Shown here: positions 16,867 to 24,657 of the stretch, piece after piece
Position numbering within the stretch: position 1 is the first letter of the stretch
How the letters are laid out: each line of letters starts with the position of its first letter
Assembly: GCA_903880855.1 (NCBI GenBank)
Contig: CAIRQX010000114.1
Location: forward strand, 1-64,000
Source: an uncultured Burkholderiales bacterium
GTDB taxonomy: Bacteria; Pseudomonadota; Gammaproteobacteria; Burkholderiales; Burkholderiaceae_C
Length of the DNA stretch: 64,000 nucleotides
Reading direction: 5' to 3'
Program-made: the position numbers and the translations under genes
The notes under the pieces: model-generated
Database searches by the model: none
Told to the model about the DNA's origin: nothing
Seen by the model: the letters and a program-made list of their open reading frames with translations, nothing else

Positions 16867-17793
16867 ATGACGCAAGTAAATTCCGAGAAAAAAAAGCTGC
16901 AATTCATAGATGCGCACCATCATTTTTGGGATTTAGAAAAAAATGACTACCCGTGGCTCAAAGACCATGAAGAACCCAACTTCTTCTTGGGCAATTACGA
17001 TGCCATCAAGCGTAATTATTTATACAAAGACTATTTGCAAGACAGCCAAGACTTTCAAGTGCTGGCCACCGTGCATTGCGAGGCTGAGTGGGACCGAGAT
17101 GATCAAGTAGGTGAGACCCAATGGCTTACAGACATTAACAAGCAAACTGGTTTGCCCACAGCCATTGTTGCGCACGCTTGGTTTGATACTGACAACGCGG
17201 CGGAGGTATTGGCAAAGCAAGCCGCTTTTCCTTTGGTGAAGGGCATTCGGTCCAAACCCAAGACCACGCTACAGCCCGATCTTTTGACAAACAATTTGCC
17301 TGGTGGCATGCAAGATCAGAGATGGTTGGAAGGGTATGCTCGATTAGAAAAGTACGGCCTTAGTTGGGACTTGAGGGTGCCGTACTGGCACCTTTATGAA
17401 GCTGCTGAAGTTGCTCGGCAATTTCCCAATACGCCCATTGTTTTAAACCATACCGGATTTCCTTGGGATCGAAGTGCGGAGGGCATCAGTGCTTGGAGCA
17501 AAGCCATGGAGGCGTTGGCCAAGCACCACCATGTGCACCTCAAGGTTTCTGAGTTTGGTCTGAAAGACCGCGCTTGGGACTATGCTTCCAACAAGGAAAT
17601 TGTGCTGCGTGCCATCAGCATTTTTGGCATTGAGCGGTGTATGTTCGCGTCCAATTTTCCTGTGGCTGGGTTGAGGGTTGATTTTGCGACTTTGTTAAAT
17701 TCGGTTGCCAACATGGTTTCAGGATTTACGGAGAAGCAGCAGCATGATTTTTTTGTTGGGAATGCTGCGCGGTTTTATCGCTTAGGTATCTGA
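16867..17793 (+). CDS. amidohydrolase (COG3618 type)
   Basis: This is an intact TIM-barrel metal-dependent hydrolase, 308 residues. Metal motif IDAHHHFWDLE near residue 14, HDRSAEG-type loop (FPWDRSAEG), and CMFASNFPVAGLRV near the end. It is the close paralogue of the frameshifted 740-1668 gene, sharing GETQWLT, AIVAHAWF, FPLVKGIRSKP and LSWDLRVPYWHL. The position usually held by a metal-binding aspartate (SDWPV in many relatives) is asparagine here. It is the second gene of the plus-strand operon with the COG4091 dehydrogenase, so the pair probably oxidises a sugar-like acid and opens the resulting lactone. Confidence 0.9.
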   Translation: MTQVNSEKKKLQFIDAHHHFWDLEKNDYPWLKDHEEPNFFLGNYDAIKRNYLYKDYLQDSQDFQVLATVHCEAEWDRDDQVGETQWLTDINKQTGLPTAIVAHAWFDTDNAAEVLAKQAAFPLVKGIRSKPKTTLQPDLLTNNLPGGMQDQRWLEGYARLEKYGLSWDLRVPYWHLYEAAEVARQFPNTPIVLNHTGFPWDRSAEGISAWSKAMEALAKHHHVHLKVSEFGLKDRAWDYASNKEIVLRAISIFGIERCMFASNFPVAGLRVDFATLLNSVANMVSGFTEKQQHDFFVGNAARFYRLGI

Positions 17794-18379
17794 AAACGGA
17801 TGCGCATGTTGAAGCATGCCAAAACAATATTATTCTTACCCCCAATTAGCTTATGCTTAACTAAAACTCAATAGGGCATGCCAGTGGTGAACATGCGTAT
17901 TTCAACTCTTTCGATGGAAATGCATCGACCCAATGAGCGCGCATGGTCTAGTTCCTTTTGTGTTTTGCAAAGGTAAACTTCTGCCACTCACTGCAAAATG
18001 ATGACGTTTATTTCGATATGTCAGGTCTGGAGCCTGTAATTCAGAAATTACCAAAGTAACACTATTGGATGCTCTGGACACCCCCCAAGCGTCCAGAATC
18101 TGGACGCTTGGGACACTCTGGACGGTACCGGTGCTCTGGACGCTTTGGGGTGTCCAGACCAGGGTGGTACTAATTAATTGCTGCATCCCCAAGTATGTCG
18201 AGATGGTTTGACGCCCCGCCCAGCAGAAAAACTGTTGGGGCTGTTTAACGGTACTTAGATACGCACGTTACGAATGACTACGACTTGATAACCTAAGACG
18301 TTAGCGCTGTTTTTTTTCACTTTAGAAAGAGGGCGGGGTATTAGCAAGCCCAAGCCATTAACCCCTCGGATCCTCTTCT
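17794..18379. other. non-coding stretch containing repeat copy B
   Basis: No credible gene is present in this 586-base stretch. It holds repeat copy B (18072-18159) and otherwise AT-rich sequence without a clear terminator. A 96-codon frame across the repeat on minus is made of palindromic DNA and is not coding. Confidence 0.6.
18072..18159. repeat. palindromic dispersed repeat, copy B
   Basis: The ends are CTCTGGACACCC (18072-18083) and GGGTGTCCAGAC (18148-18159), an 11/12 inverted match. Inside lies a perfect dyad at 18087-18109 with 11-bp arms ending in AAGCGTCCAGA. It shares its end and core words with copy A at 10133-10202. Transcribed, it would fold into two strong hairpins. Confidence 0.7.
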
Positions 18380-18706
18380 TTACGCAGCAGGCTGAACAGG
18401 AGTGAGGCGTTTTGAGAGGTTGCGAAGAATTATCAAGATGGCGGCTCCTTGAGCTGTCTTTCCTATATTTCCGACGATAGCCTCTAAGTAGCTTCCAATC
18501 TCTGGTACGGCAGTCATTGCACTAGCAAATGCAGTGAGTGCAAGCGCGCTGAGAATCACTCTCACTTGAAATTCTGAAGGGGTGTAATAGCCAAACACAC
18601 AGCCACATGCAAGGAGCAGCAACGAGCCAAAAGGAATGGTGACCCCGACAGCCATTAAGACGGCAATCAGTAGACCTACTAACCCAACGATTTTGTCTGT
18701 ATTCAT
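18380..18706 (-). CDS. small hypothetical membrane protein
   Basis: This protein has 108 residues from ATG 18706 (MNTDKIVGL), with TAGGAGC as ribosome site. The longer frame to 18820 is rejected because its extension is not hydrophobic-consistent and lacks a site. Three hydrophobic segments are seen, at about residues 5-25, 27-45 and 50-65, then an amphipathic C-terminus with NIGKTAQGAAILIILRN. I do not recognise the family. It is isolated from other genes, and no function is assigned. Confidence 0.6.
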   Translation of the reverse strand: MNTDKIVGLVGLLIAVLMAVGVTIPFGSLLLLACGCVFGYYTPSEFQVRVILSALALTAFASAMTAVPEIGSYLEAIVGNIGKTAQGAAILIILRNLSKRLTPVQPAA

Positions 18707-18894
18707 GGAAGCTCCTAAATAGTTTTTGCAAATAAAAAGCCATGCACCACAAGTGTGCAAAACCGAATGTATAGACCTATTAAGTGAATAACTCGAGATA
18801 AACCCTTGTACAAATGCCAAAAATGCTTAATCTGAGTTGCATATGAGTACTAAATTCGGTACTTTGAGAAATTCGATGAGATTAGATTCTTGAT

Positions 18895-18921
18895 TAAAGT
18901 TATACAAGTTGGTGCCGATAT
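18895..18921 (+). promoter_or_regulatory. sigma-28 (FliA) flagellar promoter
   Basis: TAAAGTTA, an 11-base spacer and GCCGATAT match the FliA consensus TAAAGTTT-N11-GCCGATAA at all but the last base of each element. It lies 38 bases upstream of the GTG start of the flaG-like gene. This supports late-class flagellar expression of that gene. Confidence 0.85.
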
Positions 18922-18959
18922 ACACAATGCTAGTAATTTAAAACCTATGGAGCCTCGCT

Positions 18960-19292
18960 GTGAATTTGGCATTTGGAGATCTACAACTTTCGTCAGTGAC
19001 AGGTAAGCCTGTTGCTAGCGAAGCTGTACCCAAGCCTATTCGGTCCTTGCCTAAGGTCGAGGAGCCTGTGAAGCCCAAGCCACAAGAGTCGGCTCCCATA
19101 AGTCCCGAAAAACTAGTGGCTGATACAACCAATATGAGTTATTCAGTTGATTCAGCTGCTAGCGCATTCACTATAAAAATCACCAATAAATCTACAGGCG
19201 AAGTCATCAGAAAACTTGATTTCAAGGGGTTTTCTCCAGACGTTCACCTAAGATCAAAATTGAGTGGTAGTTTCGTGGATGTCAAAAGCTAA
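18960..19292 (+). CDS. flaG: FlaG-like flagellar protein
   Basis: This protein has 110 residues from a GTG start with TATGGAG upstream. The N-terminal half is proline- and lysine-rich and probably disordered (KPIRSLPKVEEPVKPKPQ). The C-terminal part (about 57-108) has the FlaG core: MSYSVDSAASAFTIKI followed by STGEVIRKLDF. FlaG proteins affect flagellar filament length, and their genes usually sit beside flagellin and fliD. Here no other flagellar gene is within the window, yet a sigma-28 promoter precedes it, so it is an orphan member of the flagellar regulon. The GTG start and the divergent tail are slightly unusual. Confidence 0.7.
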   Translation: MNLAFGDLQLSSVTGKPVASEAVPKPIRSLPKVEEPVKPKPQESAPISPEKLVADTTNMSYSVDSAASAFTIKITNKSTGEVIRKLDFKGFSPDVHLRSKLSGSFVDVKS

Positions 19293-19310
19293 GACTTTAC
19301 AAATCTTAAA

Positions 19311-19334
19311 TTCAACTTTTATAAAAGAGTTGAA
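19311..19334. terminator. weak bidirectional hairpin between convergent genes
   Basis: A TTCAACT/AGTTGAA stem with a 10-base AT loop lies at the meeting point of the flaG-like gene and the deacetylase gene. There is no strong T-tract on either side, so termination efficiency is doubtful. Confidence 0.35.
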
Positions 19335-20278
19335 ACATGTTTGAAAATCTGATTTGGTGTTGTCATCCAAATTAAATTTTCAACTCTGAATTTACATATA
19401 TGTTTTAAGGCTTTTCGTAAATGTCTTAAACGGTAGGGCTGCCCAACAATATAGGGGTGTAGTGCAATGCCCATCACAAGAGGTTGCTGTTTCGACTGTT
19501 CAAGCATTTCGTCAAATTGATCAATAATCATTTGAGCAAAATCCTTTCCATCCATTTGCCTGGAAATGATCATGGGTATGTCATTGATCTCTTGAGGGTA
19601 AGGGATTGACCATAAAGTTTTACCGCTTCTGGTTTGCATTGGAATAGGCTGGTCATCGTGGCACCAATTCAGTGTGTATTCATAACCAGTTTCAACGAGA
19701 AGGTCAGGTGTTACTTTGCTTTCACTGATCCATGGCGATAACCAGCCGGAAGTTTGACGATTACTTTCTAAATGTATGCGGCGCTTACACATTTCCAGCA
19801 ACTCTTTTTCGTCACTCTCGCTCCAAGAACCTTGTCTTTCAGCGTTGCTATGACCGTGACCAACTAATTCATCGCCGCGGTCTACGCACGCTTGTATGAG
19901 TTCAGGACAGTGGTCGTATAGCGCCGTGTTCATGAGTGTTGCAGCAGGCAATTTAAGTTCATCAAAAAGGTCAAGGCAACGCCAAGCGCCTACCCGGTTT
20001 CCATATTCACGCCAGCTGAAATTAAGTACATCTGGCTGAGGCGAAGCAGGGCCGATCATGGCGCCCGCACCTTCACCAAACGCAAAGTGCTCCAAGTTCA
20101 ACGCTAAGTAAACAGCTAATTTCGAATGATTCGGCCATTGGTAAATAGGTCTTTTATGAATTGCGCTGTAAGGAAACCTGCCATGGTCATTTAGTTTCCC
20201 TAGAAATATTGGGCTTGATGAAGACACGATCCTGTCCTTTATGTTTGGATATCTAGATTTATAGCAATCTGAGTTCAC
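19319..20278 (-). CDS. polysaccharide deacetylase-superfamily protein, PuuE-like
   Basis: This 319-residue protein of the NodB/polysaccharide deacetylase fold resembles the PuuE branch (cofactor-independent allantoinase-like amidohydrolases) more than chitin deacetylases. It has LALNLEHFAFGEG near residue 58, HGHSNAERQGSWSE, GWLSPWISESKVTPDLL and a C-terminal ALHPYIVGQPYRLRHL. The usual TFDDG motif is absent. No signal peptide is seen, so it is probably cytoplasmic. It starts with GTG (20278). Divergent from a Bug receptor, flavin-reductase and racemase gene set, it may act on a cyclic amide or ureide. That role is inferred from family and neighbourhood. Confidence 0.75.
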   Translation of the reverse strand: MNSDCYKSRYPNIKDRIVSSSSPIFLGKLNDHGRFPYSAIHKRPIYQWPNHSKLAVYLALNLEHFAFGEGAGAMIGPASPQPDVLNFSWREYGNRVGAWRCLDLFDELKLPAATLMNTALYDHCPELIQACVDRGDELVGHGHSNAERQGSWSESDEKELLEMCKRRIHLESNRQTSGWLSPWISESKVTPDLLVETGYEYTLNWCHDDQPIPMQTRSGKTLWSIPYPQEINDIPMIISRQMDGKDFAQMIIDQFDEMLEQSKQQPLVMGIALHPYIVGQPYRLRHLRKALKHICKFRVENLIWMTTPNQIFKHVSTLL

Positions 20279-20521
20279 GATTGTGGTGCTTGGTTACGAA
20301 CAAACAACATCTTGATGCATTTAAATGGATTTCAAATGCACCAATTCGGCGCATGGTTGTATCGAATTAAACACTACGAGATTACTAAATTAGAACAGTG
20401 AGTGTTGCAATTAGTGTTCCAGATTAAATGTCTAAATTTGGCATGAAAACTGCTCAAACTTGATGCCGTTCTTATCCTCATTTTTTCATTTCTCTTAACA
20501 AGAGGCACTAAAGGAGTTTTC

Positions 20522-21508
20522 ATGAAGCGTCGTCAGATTCTTGCCGCAGTTGGTGCGGCAATGTTGTCATCTCCAGCAATTACCCAGGCTCAAAGTTCAA
20601 ATTGGCCCAGTAAAGGCCCTATTAGATTAATCGCTCAATTTCCGCCAGGCGGATTAGTAGATACAGTTTCACGACTTATGGCTCCGCACTTGTCGCAAGC
20701 TTTAGGGCAAACAGTGATCGTTGAGAATAAGGCGGGCGCCGGCGGATTGATTGGCACAGATTACGTGGCTAAACAACCTGCAGACGGTTATTGTTTACTT
20801 GTTAGTCATGCATCAGTACACATATACGCTGCTGCTACACGTAGCTCTATGCCATTTGATCCCATCGCTGACTTTTCCCATATGGCAATGTTGGTCGAAG
20901 CGCCAATGGTTATCTTAGTAAGAGCCCAGTCACCCTACAAAACACTTGCACAATATCTTGATGCAGCTAAAACTAAGCCGGTACGGTATGGAACTTCCGG
21001 CATAGGCTCAGCCAACCATTTATACGGCGAGCTTTTAAAAATTGAAGGGCCAGCACCAGAGCATGACCATGTTCCATACCAAGGAAGTGCTCCAGCTATG
21101 CAAGATTTACTCAGCGGCCAGATTGACAGTTTATTTGACCCAATCACTACTAACGTAGCGCAACTTAAAGCGGGAACGTTAAGGGCTTTAGCTGTTTCCA
21201 CGCCTCAACGACTACCTGCATTGCCTAGCATTCCTACATTTGCAGAAGCCGGATTTCCATCGATGACGGGCTCACAATGGCTTGGGTTGTCTGCGCCGAA
21301 AAATTTACCGGCACCAATTGCGCAAAAGCTTTCATCTCTCATGCCTGAAATATTAGCTAAGCCGGATATCATGGCGCGTTTAGAGGAATTACAAACACTT
21401 CCGCGTAAAACGCCCGTCGTTGGAGATGAGTTTGTAAAGGTTATCCAATCCCAAATTAACACGTGGACAAAGGTTGCTAAGCGTGCAAAAGTCGAGGTCA
21501 TTGTTTGA
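20522..21508 (+). CDS. Bug-family (TctC-like) receptor
   Basis: This is a periplasmic solute receptor of 328 residues. The start is well supported by AAAGGAG. The N-terminus MKRRQILAAVGAAMLSS looks like a Tat-influenced signal, cleaved near ITQAQS. It shows IRLIAQFPPGGLVDTVSR, VENKAGAGG and KQPADGYCLL, the Bug ligand loops. No TctAB partner is adjacent. It is translationally coupled to the flavin reductase-like gene (TTGA overlap), so the two probably serve the same catabolic pathway. Confidence 0.93.
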   Translation: MKRRQILAAVGAAMLSSPAITQAQSSNWPSKGPIRLIAQFPPGGLVDTVSRLMAPHLSQALGQTVIVENKAGAGGLIGTDYVAKQPADGYCLLVSHASVHIYAAATRSSMPFDPIADFSHMAMLVEAPMVILVRAQSPYKTLAQYLDAAKTKPVRYGTSGIGSANHLYGELLKIEGPAPEHDHVPYQGSAPAMQDLLSGQIDSLFDPITTNVAQLKAGTLRALAVSTPQRLPALPSIPTFAEAGFPSMTGSQWLGLSAPKNLPAPIAQKLSSLMPEILAKPDIMARLEELQTLPRKTPVVGDEFVKVIQSQINTWTKVAKRAKVEVIV

Positions 21509-22155
21509 ATCTGAAAGCGAATACAGAAGTTAATTTTGACAATCTAACGGCCTATCAGCGTTATAAACTGATGGCCAGTTTGATTGTTCCAAGACCTATC
21601 GCATTAGTAACCACTATCGGATCTTCAGGGGTCGCAAACGCGGCCCCTTTTTCAATGTTCAATATGCTGGGTGAAGATCCGCCGATTTTGATGATCAGTA
21701 TCAATAAGCACAGCGATGGCAAGTTAAAAGACACTGCTACGAACATATTGGATAACGGTGAATTTGTAGTCCACATCTCAGATGAACCTATGGTTGAAAA
21801 AATGCATGCTTGTGGTGAAGCATTCCCCTCAAATATCAGTGAATTGACTGCTGTTGGACTTACACCGGTACCTTCGCAATGTGTACGTCCTCCAAGAATT
21901 CAAGAGGCGCCAGTCTCGTTTGAGTGCGTATTAGATGAAACTCTTGAAACACTGAGCAGATACATTTTTATCGGGAAAATCAAATGGCTTTCCGCTAGAG
22001 ATGGTTTGATCGATACTGAAACATGGAGGGTTAACCTTCGCGATTACTCCCCTGTAGCGCGCTTTGGGGCTAGTTATTACATTCGCACCTCTGATCGATT
22101 TTCTATTGACCAAGAGGGGAAATCCTCTTCAGAGAGTCAAATTGATTCACTTTAA
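21505..22155 (+). CDS. flavin reductase-like, FMN-binding split-barrel protein
   Basis: This protein has 216 residues and starts at TTG 21505, overlapping the Bug stop. The flavin reductase-like domain covers about residues 12-175: MASLIVPRPIALVTTIG, NAAPFSMFNMLGEDPPILMISI, DTATNILDNGEFVVHI. Proteins of this type bind FMN and either supply reduced flavin to a monooxygenase or act on small molecules themselves. No partner monooxygenase lies nearby. The last 40 residues are poorly conserved. Function beyond FMN binding is uncertain. Confidence 0.85.
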   Translation: MNLKANTEVNFDNLTAYQRYKLMASLIVPRPIALVTTIGSSGVANAAPFSMFNMLGEDPPILMISINKHSDGKLKDTATNILDNGEFVVHISDEPMVEKMHACGEAFPSNISELTAVGLTPVPSQCVRPPRIQEAPVSFECVLDETLETLSRYIFIGKIKWLSARDGLIDTETWRVNLRDYSPVARFGASYYIRTSDRFSIDQEGKSSSESQIDSL

Positions 22156-22208
22156 ACAAACAACGCTAGATACGCCCACCAATATTTAAATATTTTGATG
22201 GAGGTCTT

Positions 22209-22940
22209 ATTTCTCGCTTTTTACTTATCAACCCAAATACAAGTATTGAAACAACAAAAAAGTTGCTTTCAAATTTAGAACCATTGCTGTTGCCAGGCAT
22301 GGTTCTAGATTCTCGAACTGCTATGCGAGGTGCGTCTTATATTGCGTGTGAAGCAAGCCATGCCTTTGCTGGAGCGCATCTATTAGAAATTTGGGCAGAT
22401 TACTTGAAAGAGGAAAGTGCTCCTCTAGACGGAGTATTGATCGGATGTTTTGGAGACCCGGGCTTGTTCGCACTGCGTGAATCTAGTTCTTCTCCGGTCA
22501 CTGGTTTAGCAGAAGCCTCATTTATTCAAGCGTCAAAGCTAGGCCCATTTTCTGTTGTTACAGGCGGAGCTCGCTGGAAGCCTATGTTGAAACGCTTAGC
22601 GATGGCATTAGGTTTTAACCATCAACTACTGCACATTGAAACAGTCGAGGCAAGTGGAGCAGAGTTACAAGCTAATCCAAAGATGGCTATTGAATGTTTA
22701 ACAAACGCTTGTAGGGCAGCTGCAGTACCTGAAGCAAAATCGATCATCCTTGGAGGTGCAGGATTGGCTGGTTATGCTTCTCTGATTCAATCACACATTC
22801 AAATTCCACTGATTGATAGTGCGGTAGCCGGGCTAACTGTTTTACTGTCCAAATCGACCCTGGCGCCGCAACGTATTTCCAATGGATTCATGGCTAAATG
22901 GACGAATGTCCCCGAATCAATGCAGGGACTGTCCAAATAG
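22209..22940 (+). CDS. Asp/Glu/hydantoin racemase-family protein
   Basis: This 243-residue protein is of the two-cysteine racemase superfamily (hydantoin racemase, maleate isomerase, arylmalonate decarboxylase). The homologous frame begins before the first TTG at 22263: the sequence SRFLLINPNTS follows an ATT codon at 22209 with GGAGG just upstream, so ATT, or a mutated ATG, is the probable start. The first catalytic cysteine is present (IGCFGDPG, Cys80). The second, expected in LGCAG, is replaced by glycine (ILGGAG, residue 183). A racemase needs both, so the activity is either altered or lost. It is co-directional with the Bug and flavin-reductase genes. Confidence 0.75.
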   Translation: MSRFLLINPNTSIETTKKLLSNLEPLLLPGMVLDSRTAMRGASYIACEASHAFAGAHLLEIWADYLKEESAPLDGVLIGCFGDPGLFALRESSSSPVTGLAEASFIQASKLGPFSVVTGGARWKPMLKRLAMALGFNHQLLHIETVEASGAELQANPKMAIECLTNACRAAAVPEAKSIILGGAGLAGYASLIQSHIQIPLIDSAVAGLTVLLSKSTLAPQRISNGFMAKWTNVPESMQGLSK

Positions 22941-22971
22941 AGTCCACGAAAAGGCGAATAGTCAAATTACT

Positions 22972-24072
22972 TTATGTCGCCCCGTGTGCTTCCACATAAA
23001 GCGCGTAGATGGAATGAGAACTGGTCATATAAAGTCGGTTTTTCTTCGGTCCACCAAAAGCCAAATTGGCGCAACGCTCAGGCAGTTTGATAAAACCAAT
23101 GGCTTTGCCTTGTGGGTTAAAAACCATCACGCCATCCAAATCTTCAGATTTACCTTTGAGTTGGAAGACCTTTCTGCCGTTCATATCAGTAGGTTCAGGC
23201 TGCAACGCGCCGTTACTTCCCCAGCCGCACCATAGGTTTCCGTCTCTGTCTACTCTAAAGCCATCTAGTGAGCCTTGGTCTGCAGCGTCAACCACTTTTG
23301 TTTTGTTCGTTAAAGTGCTGTCTGCATTAACGTCGAAGCTCCAAATGCTTCGGTTGGGAGTTCCTTTCCATTCCACGACGTAGAGTTTTTTCTCGTCTGG
23401 GGAAAAAGCGAGGCCATTCGGATTTACCAAATCTGTAATCGCTGCAGATATTTTTCCATCTGAACCAATTCGATAAACATTGGTGGTTGCCTGCTCTGGT
23501 TTGGCCCGTGTGCCTTCCCATTCCCCATTGATACCAAACAACGGATCCGTAAACCAAATAGAGTCATCTGATTTAACGACCACGTCATTGGGTGCATTCA
23601 GGCGCTTGCCTTCAAAGCTATCGGCCAATACGGTAATTTTTCCGTTTGCTTCTGTACGTGTAACTCTGCGTGTTACAGAGTGCTCGCAGGTAATAAGTCT
23701 GCCTTGGCGGTCAAATGTATTGCCATTAGCGTAGTTTGATTTCTCGCGAAAGACGCTGGTTTTACCGGTTGCTTCATCAAACTTCATGATGCGGTTATTG
23801 GGAATATCGCTAAAAAGCAAATATCCACCCTTAGAAGAATACGCAGGGCCCTCGACCCACCTGAATCCCGTTGCAACTTGCTCGATAGTGCTGCTGTAAA
23901 TACGGTACTTGGCAAAGCTTGGATCCAATATCAAAACATTTGGATCTGGGTAGCGCTGGTTTGGCAGGAAACTAAATGCTTGGGCTCCAGCGGCCAAGCT
24001 GATTGCAGTTAGACCTCCACCTGCAGCTACTTTTAAAAAACTCCGGCGTTCATTCGTTAATTGATTTTGCAT
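22972..24072 (-). CDS. SMP-30/gluconolactonase-family lactonase, Tat-exported
   Basis: This is a six-bladed beta-propeller of 366 residues that would hydrolyse a sugar lactone or similar ester in the periplasm. The N-terminus has a twin-arginine signal (NERRSFLKVAAGGG), cleaved near AGAQA. Conserved parts include GFRWVEGPAYS (metal-binding Glu), NAPNDVVV (metal Asn/Asp region), LVNPNGLAFSPDEKKLYV and GWGSNGAL. It is the intact version of the C-terminal half found in the 10327-10956 chimera. It converges with the racemase gene, 31 bases apart. Confidence 0.9.
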   Translation of the reverse strand: MQNQLTNERRSFLKVAAGGGLTAISLAAGAQAFSFLPNQRYPDPNVLILDPSFAKYRIYSSTIEQVATGFRWVEGPAYSSKGGYLLFSDIPNNRIMKFDEATGKTSVFREKSNYANGNTFDRQGRLITCEHSVTRRVTRTEANGKITVLADSFEGKRLNAPNDVVVKSDDSIWFTDPLFGINGEWEGTRAKPEQATTNVYRIGSDGKISAAITDLVNPNGLAFSPDEKKLYVVEWKGTPNRSIWSFDVNADSTLTNKTKVVDAADQGSLDGFRVDRDGNLWCGWGSNGALQPEPTDMNGRKVFQLKGKSEDLDGVMVFNPQGKAIGFIKLPERCANLAFGGPKKNRLYMTSSHSIYALYVEAHGAT

Positions 24073-24165
24073 TTTGTCTCCTTTGGAATAATAGTTTTGT
24101 AAGCTTAGTTACGCATTCGAATGTACACCTTGAAAGGGATATGTAGTCCCCTTCAAATTTGGCGC

Positions 24166-24519
24166 TTACTTCTTAGGAGGTTTACCGCCACTCTTCACAC
24201 ATTCATCCATAGAGTTAAATGGTGTGAAGTTTTTAGTTTTTTCGTAGTGCGGGCTACTCTTGTCGTGGCAAATACCCGAATCAGACTTCTTAACTGGGTC
24301 GGCTGCAGCGGCAGGTGCTTTGGCTCCAGCAGGTAATTTGCCGCCGCTTTTTATACATTCGTCCATCGAATTGAATGGGGTAAATTTTTTGGTGTTGCCA
24401 TAAGAACTGCTTGAGGCATCATGACAAATGCCACTGTCAGACTTTTTAACGGCAGGATCTGCAGCAAAGACAGATAAGGCGGTGATGGTGGCGATTGCAA
24501 TCAGGGTTTTTTTCAACAT
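24166..24519 (-). CDS. small secreted protein with two cysteine-containing repeats
   Basis: This protein has 117 residues with a clear signal peptide (MLKKTLIAIATITALSVFAA). The mature part is two near-identical units of about 40 residues, each with KKSDSGICHD, then TKNFTPFNSMDEC, then KSGGK, joined by an Ala/Pro linker. Each unit holds two cysteines that could form one disulphide. I know similar units from other beta-proteobacterial secreted proteins but no assigned function. It lies downstream of, and on the same strand as, no obvious partner gene, and is probably monocistronic. Confidence 0.8.
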   Translation of the reverse strand: MLKKTLIAIATITALSVFAADPAVKKSDSGICHDASSSSYGNTKKFTPFNSMDECIKSGGKLPAGAKAPAAAADPVKKSDSGICHDKSSPHYEKTKNFTPFNSMDECVKSGGKPPKK

Positions 24520-24657
24520 AAGTTATTCCTTTCGTTTTTCACTAGCTCACTTTTTAACTTTAAATCATATTCAAGTGCCAAACTAATGATCTCTAATCAA
24601 GGATAACCCTACCTCCCAGCATGTACATAATCGCATTTGTAACTCTGGAGAAATATC

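Noticed and set aside
17902-18192. 96-codon frame on minus across repeat copy B
   Set aside because: The sequence is mostly palindromic repeat; codons reflect the repeat words, and no ribosome site is seen.
24130-24157. Hairpin after the cysteine-repeat gene as a terminator
   Set aside because: The stem TTGAA/TTCAA with a GGGG/CCC part is present, but no T-run follows on minus, so termination is not supported.
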